Source of the DNA: Kordiimonas aestuarii
GTDB lineage: Bacteria > Pseudomonadota > Alphaproteobacteria > Sphingomonadales > Kordiimonadaceae
Length of the DNA: 64,000 bases
Direction of reading: 5' to 3'
Assembly (NCBI RefSeq): GCF_025574465.1
Contig: NZ_JAOBPP010000018.1
Coordinates: forward strand, 62,001 to 126,000
The notes under the pieces were generated by a model. The model was given only the letters and a program-made list of their open reading frames with translations, did no database searches and was not told where the DNA came from. Every line of letters starts with the position of its first letter. Within the stretch, counting starts at the first letter, position 1. Below are positions 42,267-50,101 of this stretch, piece after piece. The position numbers and the translations under genes are program-made.

Positions 42267-43667
42267 ATGGCCAAAGCAGACAGCAGCATAGACGGATATA
42301 TTGAACAGGCAGCCACCCACTCAACCAATATACAGGAGTGGTTGCTGGCGTACCTGCAACAGCCCGACACCTATACCCAGTTCGCTCTTATCGCAGGCAT
42401 TGTTGCCATAGGCCTGACCATTGGTCGTGTTGCGCAAAAAAAGATCGCGGAGCCGATAGAGGACGACCGCGATAACATCCGGACGGTCCGGAAGATTGCG
42501 CCAAGACTGGCCGCGCTTATTGCGCCCGCGATCAGTGTTATACTCCTGATTGCTGCTGCGCGGGTAGCCCTTCGTTTCATGGAAACGACAGAAGTGCTGG
42601 AAACCGCGACGCGGATAGCCACCATCTGGTTAATGTGGACATCAATTCGCTCCCTCGTCGACAGCCCCTTCATCCGGACAATAGGCATGTGGATTTTAGT
42701 GCCCGCCGCTTTGCTGCACGCCTTCAATGAACTGGTACAAGTGATCGACGCACTCGAAAGCGCAAGCTTCGAGATCGGAAAGGTTGAAATTACCGCTTAC
42801 ACCGTCATCAAAGGCATCGTGTTTTTAAGCATTCTGTCCTGGCTTGGTAAATTCCTCAGCCAGTCTGGCGGTGAATATATCCGCCGGAAAGAAAGCCTGA
42901 CGATCTCAACGCAGGAACTGCTTGTGAAGCTGTTTGATATCGCGCTTTACGTCATCCTGTTCATTGTATCGCTGGACCTGATCGGCATCGACCTGACAGC
43001 CCTGACAGTTTTCAGTGGAGCCCTTGGCGTGGGCCTTGGCTTCGGCCTGCAGAAAATCGCTTCAAATTTCATCAGCGGGATCATCCTTTTGAGCGAACGA
43101 TCAGTCACCCTTGGCAATCTTGTCGAGATGGACAGCGGTACCCTTGGTTACATGCGCAAGCTGGGCGCCCGTGCCAGCGTGATCGAAACCTTCGACGGCA
43201 AGGAGGTGATGGTGCCAAATGAAGATTTCATCACCTCTCGCGTTGCCAACCTTACCCATACGTCAAACAATGGGCGCATCGATATTCCGGTAGGTGTGTC
43301 CTACAATACCGACCTTTCTGCCGCCCACGACTGCATCCTAGCTGCGGCAACGGACTATGACGGCGCATCCAGTGATGATGACTATATGCCGCAATGTTTC
43401 CTGCGCTCGTTCGGTGACAGCTCGGTTGATTTCCTGCTGACCTTTTGGGTCGACGATGTGCACAAGGGCCGCTGGCGGGCCCAGAGCGATGTCATGTTCG
43501 CTGTCTGGAACAATCTGAAGGAAGCCGGTATCGAAATCCCGTTCCCACAGCGCGACTTGCACCTCAAAGATGCCAAGATCGACTTCGGCGACACCTCCCG
43601 TTCACTCGCGCCGGCCAAAGAAGACGAAGAAGACAGGGAAGTCGAGAAAAAAGACAAGGCAGCATAA
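42267..43667 (+). CDS. MscS-family mechanosensitive ion channel
   Basis: A 466-residue channel that opens on membrane tension to release solutes after hypo-osmotic shock. Several N-terminal spans precede the pore helix, SGALGVGLGFGLQKIASNFISGIILL near residues 248-273, with the glycine/alanine packing of MscS TM3. The beta-domain follows (LGNLVEMDSGTLGYMRKLGARASVIETFDGKEVMVPNEDFITSRVANLTH), and a charged tail rich in Glu/Lys ends the protein. It is longer than small MscS (about 286 residues), so it belongs to the YbdG/YnaI-size group. Confidence 0.92.
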   Translation: MAKADSSIDGYIEQAATHSTNIQEWLLAYLQQPDTYTQFALIAGIVAIGLTIGRVAQKKIAEPIEDDRDNIRTVRKIAPRLAALIAPAISVILLIAAARVALRFMETTEVLETATRIATIWLMWTSIRSLVDSPFIRTIGMWILVPAALLHAFNELVQVIDALESASFEIGKVEITAYTVIKGIVFLSILSWLGKFLSQSGGEYIRRKESLTISTQELLVKLFDIALYVILFIVSLDLIGIDLTALTVFSGALGVGLGFGLQKIASNFISGIILLSERSVTLGNLVEMDSGTLGYMRKLGARASVIETFDGKEVMVPNEDFITSRVANLTHTSNNGRIDIPVGVSYNTDLSAAHDCILAAATDYDGASSDDDYMPQCFLRSFGDSSVDFLLTFWVDDVHKGRWRAQSDVMFAVWNNLKEAGIEIPFPQRDLHLKDAKIDFGDTSRSLAPAKEDEEDREVEKKDKAA

Positions 43668-43692
43668 ATCTGGGGCGCAACGGAAAACAGAG

Positions 43693-43722
43693 AAGGCCCC
43701 GCTATGCAGGTGCGGGGCCTTT
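43693..43722. terminator. Bidirectional intrinsic terminator
   Basis: AAGGCCCCGC (43693-43702) and GCGGGGCCTT (43712-43721) form a 10-bp stem with a 9-nt loop between the convergent MscS and PfpI genes. Confidence 0.88.
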
Positions 43723-43745
43723 GTCGGTGGACGGGATGAACAGGG

Positions 43746-44315
43746 CTATGCCGCCTGCCCCTCATGTTTACCTTCGCAGAACTCCTCGATCGCCTTGGCA
43801 CAGAAGGCTTCAAGGTCATCAGGGTTCCGGCTGGTTACCAACCCTTCATCCACCACGACCTCCTTGTCTACCCACGCGCCACCGGCGTTTTGGATATCGG
43901 TCCGCAAGCTTGGCCACGACGTGAGCGTTCGCCCTTTAACCACATCGGCCTCAATCAGTGTCCACGGACCATGACAAATCGCGGCCACAGGCTTGGACTG
44001 TTTGAAAAATTCTTTCACGAAAGCGACGGAGGGTTCGTTCAGGCGCAGGCTGTCGGGATTATGTACACCGCCGGGCAGCACCAAACCGTCATAGTCGCCG
44101 ACCTTGGCATCAATCACCGTCTTATCAACGCTGAACATGTCGCCGAATTTGTCGTGGTGCATGCCTTGAATTTTGCCGTCCTTGACGGAGATCAGCTCAA
44201 CATCGGCACCAGCCTCCTGCACTTCTTCCCAAGGCCGGGTCAGCTCGATCTGTTCAAAGCCATCCGTTGCCAGAAAGGCAATCTTTTTACCTTTGAGTTT
44301 ATGGTTGTTTGTCAT
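43746..44315 (-). CDS. DJ-1/PfpI family protein
   Basis: A 189-residue cytoplasmic protein. The fold start KGKKIAFLATDGFEQIELTRPWEEVQEAGADVELISV, the DYDGLVLPGGVHNPDSLR loop and the nucleophile elbow PVAAICHGPWTLIEA (catalytic Cys followed by His) match the YhbO/PfpI branch. These enzymes act as general stress proteins or glyoxalase/deglycase-like hydrolases. I prefer the ATG at 44315 (GGAGGT upstream) over a TTG at 44327. It lies 20 bp downstream of the pyridoxamine-oxidase-like gene on the same strand, so the two likely form a stress operon. Confidence 0.92.
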   Translation of the reverse strand: MTNNHKLKGKKIAFLATDGFEQIELTRPWEEVQEAGADVELISVKDGKIQGMHHDKFGDMFSVDKTVIDAKVGDYDGLVLPGGVHNPDSLRLNEPSVAFVKEFFKQSKPVAAICHGPWTLIEADVVKGRTLTSWPSLRTDIQNAGGAWVDKEVVVDEGLVTSRNPDDLEAFCAKAIEEFCEGKHEGQAA

Positions 44316-44335
44316 CTTTACCTCCAATCCTTTGA

Positions 44336-44818
44336 TTACCCGTATTTACGGTTGTCATGCATGTCCGGCTTTTCACCGGTCAGGTTGGCCTTCGCGATCT
44401 CGAACAACTTGACCATGCCATTGCTTTCGGAGTCCCATACCTCGGCCTGAGTGACCTGTACGCCCATAAGGGCAACATTCGGGTCATCTTTGCCATCAGG
44501 GAACCACGCGGCCGCTTCGGCATTCCAGAACTTGTCGATCAAGGCTTTGTCATCGGTGAAGCGGACAAAACCGGATAGCGAAACATAGGTCGCCTTTGAC
44601 GGGTTGGCATAGGTGACACACACCCGGTCGTCTTCGGTGAACTCACCAACCTTGTCTGAAGCTTTGGACGTGAAGAACCACAGCATGCCATCAAAATCAT
44701 GTTGTTCATGACGCATGGGCCGGGCGCGCAGCACACCCTGGTCGTGGCTCGTGATCATCGCCACTTTGGTGCCCTTGATATACTCCCAGATTTCCTGTGC
44801 CTGTTCTCTTGTCATCAT
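44336..44818 (-). CDS. Pyridoxamine 5'-phosphate oxidase-like general stress protein
   Basis: A 160-residue flavin-binding split-barrel protein: TREQAQEIWEYIKGTKVAMITSHDQGVLRARPMRHEQHDFDGMLWFFTSKASDKVGEFTEDDRVCVTYANP is the pattern of the GSP26 group. It is not PdxH itself, since the length and C-terminus differ. The first of two ATGs at 44818 follows AGAGGAGAG; the longer upstream frame lacks homology. It is first in an operon with the PfpI gene. The role is probably redox or flavin-related stress protection. Confidence 0.88.
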   Translation of the reverse strand: MMTREQAQEIWEYIKGTKVAMITSHDQGVLRARPMRHEQHDFDGMLWFFTSKASDKVGEFTEDDRVCVTYANPSKATYVSLSGFVRFTDDKALIDKFWNAEAAAWFPDGKDDPNVALMGVQVTQAEVWDSESNGMVKLFEIAKANLTGEKPDMHDNRKYG

Positions 44819-45134
44819 CGAAAACTCTCCTCTTGAACATGCCCAAACCAGCCATGGAGTGGGCCGTGGTGCCAGACAGAGAAAGGATGGTGCCTCGCGC
44901 GGCATCCTTTCGCCGCATGCGCTGGAGCTTCCTTGATACAGGAGCTCAGATCAGGATCCGATACCATGCACTGTGCCTCATATAAAAAGGCAATAAACAG
45001 CACTTGGGGATAGGCCACCGGGGTGTAGGCATTGATGCAGCGCTTATGCGGTTGGCGCGCCTTCCCAATAGAGAATGGAGGCAAAATTCTGTTTGCTGGA
45101 CTATTGAATGCCAATTCAGCATGAAGGTCTTGCC
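44819..45134. other. 316-bp divergent intergenic region with a BetI-box-like site
   Basis: No gene is visible. Near its right end TATTGAATG-CCAA-TTCAGC (45102-45120) repeats the operator pattern found at 35787 and 40673 with the same spacing, although the right arm is imperfect. It lies 15 bp before the ATG at 45135, where a bound repressor would block transcription. Confidence 0.5.
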
Positions 45135-46280
45135 ATGCCTGCCTCTGTCGCCCCATTTATTGCCCGCCACAAAGTCCTCGCGGGCCTCATCGTTGGCCTT
45201 GCCATCGTCTTGGTGGCGTCACGCCTGTTCCTGCCCTACTGGCTGAGAGATTATATCAATGCTGAAATTGACAAGCTTGAGAATTACACCGGCTCGGTCG
45301 AAGCGGTAAGTGTGTCTGTATGGCGGGGAGCCTACCAAATTCATGGCATGAATATCCGCAAGACCAAAGGCGGGCTGGACAAACCGTTTGTCGCTGCGAA
45401 TACGATTGACCTTGCTGTCGACTGGGGAGCCCTGGTCAGGGGGCGTATCGTTGCGGAGGTTGATATCTACGAGATCAACCTGACCTTTGCAAAAAACCAG
45501 ACCGGCCAAGGCGCAGGCTGGCCCACATTTGTGGAGGTCATTTCACCATTGGATGTCAACCGCCTGACCGTGCATGGTGGTCGCCTCGCGTATATTGACT
45601 ATACGGCGGACCCGAACATCAACCTTTACGTTGACGACATCGTTCTGTCGGTTACAAACCTGCGCAATGTGACCGATGCAGAGAATAAACTGCCGTCCCG
45701 CGTGGATGCCTATGGGACGTCCGTCGGGGGCGGGGTCCTGACCATGGGCGGCAACATGAATTTTATGAAGGATACTCCTGATTTTGATTTCGGACTGGAA
45801 CTTCGGGATGCTGACCTCACGGCGTTTAACGACTATGCCCGCGAGTATGCCCTTCTGGATTTCAGCAAGGGCACTGTTGGCATTTTTGCCGAACTCGCAG
45901 CTGCGGATGGGCATGTCGTCGGCTACGTCAAGCCCGTCGCCACCGACATCGCGTTGATAGACCTTGATCAGGACAAAAACCCCTTCAACATCATATGGGA
46001 AGCACTGGCTTCCCTGTTTATCGAGTTATTTGAGAACCAGCCGAAAGATCAGTTCGCAGCCCGCGTGCCAATTGAAGGAGACCTGAACAATCCCGACGAG
46101 GATATGTGGGCTGCGTTTTTCAGCATCTTTAAAAACGCCTTTGGGCAGGCCTTCAGCAAGGATGAAGACGGGACCGTTGAGTTCAACGACGCCTATATCG
46201 AGGCGATTGAAGAAGCGCAAAAAGACAAACAAAAGGACGAGGAAAAACCCGCGGCACAGCCAGAAGAAACCGCTACCTAA
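45135..46280 (+). CDS. DUF748 / AsmA-like envelope protein
   Basis: A 381-residue protein with one N-terminal membrane anchor (VLAGLIVGLAIVLVASRLFLPYWL). A long beta-rich periplasmic region follows (VEAVSVSVWRGAYQIHGMNIRKTKGGLDKPFVAANTIDLAVDWGALVRGRIVAEVDIYEINLTFA), as in DUF748 and AsmA-type proteins. Such proteins are linked to phospholipid movement between membranes. The tail is rich in Glu and Lys. I use the ATG at 45135, behind GAAGG, over one at 45108. Its stop overlaps the stop of the MMPL-type gene. The operator-like site upstream may place it in the BetI-box regulon. Confidence 0.82.
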   Translation: MPASVAPFIARHKVLAGLIVGLAIVLVASRLFLPYWLRDYINAEIDKLENYTGSVEAVSVSVWRGAYQIHGMNIRKTKGGLDKPFVAANTIDLAVDWGALVRGRIVAEVDIYEINLTFAKNQTGQGAGWPTFVEVISPLDVNRLTVHGGRLAYIDYTADPNINLYVDDIVLSVTNLRNVTDAENKLPSRVDAYGTSVGGGVLTMGGNMNFMKDTPDFDFGLELRDADLTAFNDYAREYALLDFSKGTVGIFAELAAADGHVVGYVKPVATDIALIDLDQDKNPFNIIWEALASLFIELFENQPKDQFAARVPIEGDLNNPDEDMWAAFFSIFKNAFGQAFSKDEDGTVEFNDAYIEAIEEAQKDKQKDEEKPAAQPEETAT

Positions 46281-48421
46281 GCTTCTTCTTTTTCCTGTTG
46301 CCCGAACCTCACGATATACGGAAACACCACAAGCGCCATCACCACCGCCAACGCGGCACCATAGGCAATTTCAAGCCCAAACCGCTGGGATGGCGGGAAG
46401 TCCGACAGGGCAAACACCGAAAACCCGATCATGATTGCGAGTGTGGACACCACCGCCGGACGCGCCTGTGTCGACAATGCTTTTTGCCAGACATCCAGCT
46501 GTCGCATGCTGCCGCCTCCCATTTCCTTCAGGTGGCGCTTGGCCGTGACTGTCAGGTGAATCATGTCATCAACAATCAGCCCCAGGCAGATGTTGATCGC
46601 AGGTGAAGAAATGATATCCACCGGAATACCAAAGACGCCTAGCGTCCCCAAAACGATGCCGGACACACAGACCGCACACACCATGACCCCGACCGAGACC
46701 ATCAGCGAACCAGAAACGATAAACCCGATCACTCCGAACATGATGATCAAGGTAATAACACCCATTGTCATACTGCGTGCGACCGAGGCCGCCAACTCGC
46801 CCTGCAGGTAGTATGTACCGCCTGTCGCCGTAACTTCAAAACCATACTCAAGTGGCAACTTGGTGATCTCATTCACAATAGGCAGACGATCGCGCGTGCG
46901 ATCATTCTCGCGCATGCGCAGCATAAACAGGGCTTGTGTACGGTCTTCGGTGACGAAACTTTTGGCGATGGCCCCATATTCAGGTTTTGAAAGGATATCA
47001 AGCAGGATATTCCAGGGCAGTAAGCTGCCAAGCCAGTGTTCATTGCCTTCAGCCATAATAACCGGCAATGAAATCACGGAGCCGACAGACCCGTGGTCGG
47101 CAAAAGCTGACTGTAATTTCCACATACGATCATAGGCTTCGCTCTCATCCAGCTTTTCAAGGTTGTCACTACGCACGACAATAAGAAGCGGATTACTGCC
47201 GCCGTTTTCGTCGACAAAAAATATGCCTTTGTGCAGGTCTGACTCTTCCTTGAAATATGACAAAAGGCTTGGATCAGTATTGAGCCGCGCCAGCCCCGGA
47301 AGCCCCAGCCCTAGCGCCAAGGCGAGGGTCACGCAGGTAACCGCCATTGGCGCATGCCTGAATGCCTTCGCCTTTTTCACCCCATCGAGGGCCGGTGTTT
47401 TGCTTTTTACGCCGTCGTGCAAAAAAGCCGGAAAGATAAGATACGCACATAAAAGCGCCGAGAACGCACCGATAGTCCCGCCCACTCCCAGTTGGTTCAA
47501 CGGTTTAGCTTCCACGAAAATCAGGCTGAAGAATCCAAGTAGTGTTGTCAGGGCCGCCCAGGTGGACGCGGGCAATGTATGGCCGATTGTCGCCCTCCGT
47601 CGTCCCCCTGGTTCCTCGGCATCAATATTTCGCCAGTTTGAAGTCAGGAAAATCACGTGGGATAATGTGAGCACAAAAACTATAATGCCCAGATTGGCGG
47701 TCAGAATACCAATGGATACACCCATCAGGCTTTGTATTGTCAGCGTCAGCATTGCCGCCGATGCGCAGGCCACGAGCGCACCAAGCACCACCCGCACCGA
47801 CCGAAATACTGCAAAAACCACCAATGCGCTCAGCAGGATGGCACCTGTTGTGAAATTTTTCATGTCGCGCATCAAATTGCGCCGTATCTGCTCGACAATA
47901 TACGGCAGCCCCGAGATACGGATATCGAACCACCGGTTCTTTTCCTCGCCAACGATTTGTTCTATTTCCTCAACCAGCGGCGCAAACTCATCCGTATCGA
48001 CAAAGGCCAGGACAAAACTTGATTGCTCGTCCTTGCCAATCAGCAGACGACGCCATAGCGGGTTCTCTCGCGCGGCCTCAAGGTCGTCCGGTCCATTGGT
48101 AATACTTTGGACATCGGTCACCCCCTCCACCGCCTTCACACGGTTGGTAACAATGCCTATCTTTTCGATGAAATTGGGGTCTTCAATACTGCCAGCCGTT
48201 GTAACGTTGAGCAATATCTGCTGCTGAGACGGGAAGACATCCCTGATCGTCTGGTTTTTTTTGAAGATTTCGCTGTCGGAAGAGAAAAAGAAATCTGGCG
48301 TGATCTTGGGCTCAAGATTCACCTTGAAGAAAAACGCGGCAACAATCAGGACAACAAAAACCGGCGCCAAGATTAGTGAATACCTGCCAGCCACCCCGCC
48401 GGTCACGGATTTATCAGTCAC
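46277..48421 (-). CDS. MMPL/HpnN-type RND-superfamily membrane protein
   Basis: A 714-residue inner-membrane protein with two repeats of one span, periplasmic loop and five spans (FKVNLEPKITPDFFFSSDSEI loop; LSALVVFAVFRSVRVVLGALVACASAAMLTL; later SLMVSVGVMVCAVCVSGIVLGTLGVFGIPVDIISSPAINICLGLIVDDMIHL). This matches lipid- or hopanoid-exporting MMPL proteins rather than drug pumps, which are about 1000 residues. The GLIVDDMIHL segment carries the TM Asp-Asp pair for proton coupling. It is convergent with the AsmA-like gene (4-bp overlap); both could act on envelope lipids, an inference. Confidence 0.85.
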   Translation of the reverse strand: MTDKSVTGGVAGRYSLILAPVFVVLIVAAFFFKVNLEPKITPDFFFSSDSEIFKKNQTIRDVFPSQQQILLNVTTAGSIEDPNFIEKIGIVTNRVKAVEGVTDVQSITNGPDDLEAARENPLWRRLLIGKDEQSSFVLAFVDTDEFAPLVEEIEQIVGEEKNRWFDIRISGLPYIVEQIRRNLMRDMKNFTTGAILLSALVVFAVFRSVRVVLGALVACASAAMLTLTIQSLMGVSIGILTANLGIIVFVLTLSHVIFLTSNWRNIDAEEPGGRRRATIGHTLPASTWAALTTLLGFFSLIFVEAKPLNQLGVGGTIGAFSALLCAYLIFPAFLHDGVKSKTPALDGVKKAKAFRHAPMAVTCVTLALALGLGLPGLARLNTDPSLLSYFKEESDLHKGIFFVDENGGSNPLLIVVRSDNLEKLDESEAYDRMWKLQSAFADHGSVGSVISLPVIMAEGNEHWLGSLLPWNILLDILSKPEYGAIAKSFVTEDRTQALFMLRMRENDRTRDRLPIVNEITKLPLEYGFEVTATGGTYYLQGELAASVARSMTMGVITLIIMFGVIGFIVSGSLMVSVGVMVCAVCVSGIVLGTLGVFGIPVDIISSPAINICLGLIVDDMIHLTVTAKRHLKEMGGGSMRQLDVWQKALSTQARPAVVSTLAIMIGFSVFALSDFPPSQRFGLEIAYGAALAVVMALVVFPYIVRFGQQEKEEA

Positions 48422-48518
48422 ACTCGCCCCCTTGCGTTGGTGCGTGTACTATGCGGTACATTCAGATAAATGTGTATAGAGAATTGTGCCAGGCTTCCCT
48501 TTGCCGTGACACAGAAGC

Positions 48519-48545
48519 AAGCCGGGCGGCAGTGCCACCCGGCTT
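48519..48545 (-). terminator. Stem-loop terminator after the OB-fold protein gene
   Basis: On the minus strand AAGCCGGGTGGC and GCCGCCCGGCTT pair over 12 bp (one G-U) around a 3-nt loop, followed by a mixed T-rich stretch. 48422-48518 shows nothing else. Confidence 0.7.
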
Positions 48546-48569
48546 CCCGTTACCTATCTAGTCACCAGG

Positions 48570-49247
48570 TTACCCTTGGGTCAGGACGGTGATCTTGGCG
48601 GAGACGATCTGCTCGCCAATACCAAGGCCAGCTGTCTCATCACCCATCACGCCAGTTACTTTTACCTTCTGGCCCGCTTTCACGGACAGGGGTTTCAGCG
48701 GATGTACATCGATGCTCTCACCGCTTTTATCACGCAGCTTGAAGCTGTTGTCTTCGATGTCCACTTCCTCAACCATACCGGATATGGTCACCATACCTTC
48801 GTCCGGCAGGGCGTCTACGGTATCAAACTCGGTTTCCGAAGCGCTGAAATCAACGGTGCTTTCGAGCGACGCTTTGAGATTCTTTTTGTCGTCACCGGTC
48901 GCTGTCGCCATTTCATCGGCGGCATCAACAATGGTTACGCTTGTCGCATCAATCTCCCGGCCGATACCGACAAACTCATCATCCATCACACCGATAATTT
49001 TTACGCGGTCACCCTCTCGGATGGTAACAGCGCTCATCGATTCAACGTCGATGGTTTTACCGTGGGCATCACGAATGGTGAATTCGGTGTTGCTATCAAC
49101 GTCCTCCACCGTGGCGGTGATCGTCACGTTACCTTTTTCGGGCAGTTGATCGATCATGGCGTATTCCTTGTCGCCCGCTGAGGCAGCGCCAGCAGCAGCA
49201 AACAGAAAACCAGCCGTAACAAGTGCAGTTGTAGATTTGTAAAGCAT
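48570..49247 (-). CDS. Exported protein with two OB-fold (BOF-like) repeats
   Basis: A 225-residue periplasmic protein with signal peptide (MLYKSTTALVTAGFLFAAAGAASA). Two homologous units are visible: YAMIDQLPEKGNVTITATVEDVDSNTEFTIRDAHGKTIDVESM and FDTVDALPDEGMVTISGMVEEVDIEDNSFKLRDKSGESIDVHPL, each continuing into a V(K/R)VxGVMxDE segment. The pattern of strands and the 'G-V-T/I-S-G-V-E-V' core is that of bacterial OB-fold (BOF/YdeI-like) periplasmic proteins, which bind cations or peptides. The repeat shows internal duplication. A structured 5' UTR precedes it. The ligand is unknown. Confidence 0.72.
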   Translation of the reverse strand: MLYKSTTALVTAGFLFAAAGAASAGDKEYAMIDQLPEKGNVTITATVEDVDSNTEFTIRDAHGKTIDVESMSAVTIREGDRVKIIGVMDDEFVGIGREIDATSVTIVDAADEMATATGDDKKNLKASLESTVDFSASETEFDTVDALPDEGMVTISGMVEEVDIEDNSFKLRDKSGESIDVHPLKPLSVKAGQKVKVTGVMGDETAGLGIGEQIVSAKITVLTQG

Positions 49248-49270
49248 CGCTTTTCTCCTTCCGTCATATA

Positions 49271-49309
49271 CGTGCTCAGCGGCTATTGGCTTATAGCGGC
49301 CTGAGCACG
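49271..49309 (-). other. 5'-UTR hairpin of the OB-fold gene
   Basis: CGTGCTCAG (49271-49279) and CTGAGCACG (49301-49309) pair exactly, and an inner GCTAT / ATAGC pair extends the stem with a small internal loop. It ends 24 bp before the start codon. The rest of 49310-49525 shows no gene. Confidence 0.5.
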
Positions 49310-49525
49310 TGAGCAGACTTAATAGCTACCGGCATGGAAGTCAGAATTCGATGGGGACAGATATGCCGCGATGCTAAGAAAGCATAAAGACCAGCAAGAA
49401 ACGCCGAAAAACGTGGGAATTGAGGCAATACGATGGCGTCAACACGGCGGGTCAATGGCCATCAGATGGCATAAAGCAGGCTGGCTGTTTTACCAATATG
49501 AAACAGGCCTGCGCTGATGGGTAAA

Positions 49526-49615
49526 TGGCGGAGAGTGAGGGATTCGAACCCTCGGTACGCTTGCACGCACAACGGTTTTCGAGACCGCCCCATTCGACCG
49601 CTCTGGCAACTCTCC
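49526..49615 (-). tRNA. tRNA-Ser (anticodon CGA)
   Basis: On the minus strand the 90-nt sequence has an acceptor GGAGAGT pairing with ACTCTCC, discriminator G and an encoded CCA. It has a long variable arm as in serine tRNAs and the T-loop GGTTCGAATCC. The anticodon loop CTCGAAA lies between short GCGGT/ACCGT stems, giving CGA, which reads UCG codons. Confidence 0.95.
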
Positions 49616-49690
49616 GCATTCGGGGCATGGCCGCACATGGGGTGCGACAGCGGCGCGCACCCTACTCCAAGGGCCTGACCCTTTCAAGCG

Positions 49691-50101
49691 CTAATCTTCA
49701 GAAAGATCGAGGAAATATTTTCTCACGTCCTGATGGGGTATCTGGCAGCTCTCCGTGCGGCCAAACCAGCGGTAGCGATTTCGGCCAATCCAGTTGTAGA
49801 CAGCATCGCGCAAAGGCTTTGGCACGATGAGAAAAATCGCCAGAAGACGCCAGGGAAACCGAAGTTTAGCGGCTATCCTCAGCGCTGCACTTGATCTGTC
49901 ATAAAGCTTGCCGTCCAGAACAAGATAAATGGTATCGAGCTGTGCGGTAACCCCAAAACCAGACAGAAGCTCAGTCGCCACATGGGACTGGATGGCGGCA
50001 AAGCAAAAGATGTTTTTGGTGTCCCGTTTCAGCACAAATCGCACACTGCTGTTGCACAGATTGCACACACCATCATACAGCATGATAGGCACGTCACTCA
50101 T
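49691..50101 (-). CDS. DCC-family thiol-disulfide oxidoreductase (DUF393)
   Basis: A 136-residue protein. The start IMLYDGVCNLCNSSVRFVLKRD carries the DxxCxxC thioredoxin-like motif (Cys13, Cys16) of the DCC family, and the C-terminal YNWIGRNRYRWFGRTESC is also typical. It overlaps the upstream HTTM gene by 4 bp (50098-50101), so the two are translated together. In related loci the DCC protein is found with HTTM proteins, suggesting that it keeps them or their substrates reduced; this is inference. Confidence 0.9.
   Translation of the reverse strand: MSDVPIMLYDGVCNLCNSSVRFVLKRDTKNIFCFAAIQSHVATELLSGFGVTAQLDTIYLVLDGKLYDRSSAALRIAAKLRFPWRLLAIFLIVPKPLRDAVYNWIGRNRYRWFGRTESCQIPHQDVRKYFLDLSED

Noticed and set aside
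47163-48227. 354-codon plus-strand open frame across the MMPL-type gene
   Set aside because: Its Ser/Arg/Pro-rich composition is typical of an antisense shadow; no domain is seen.
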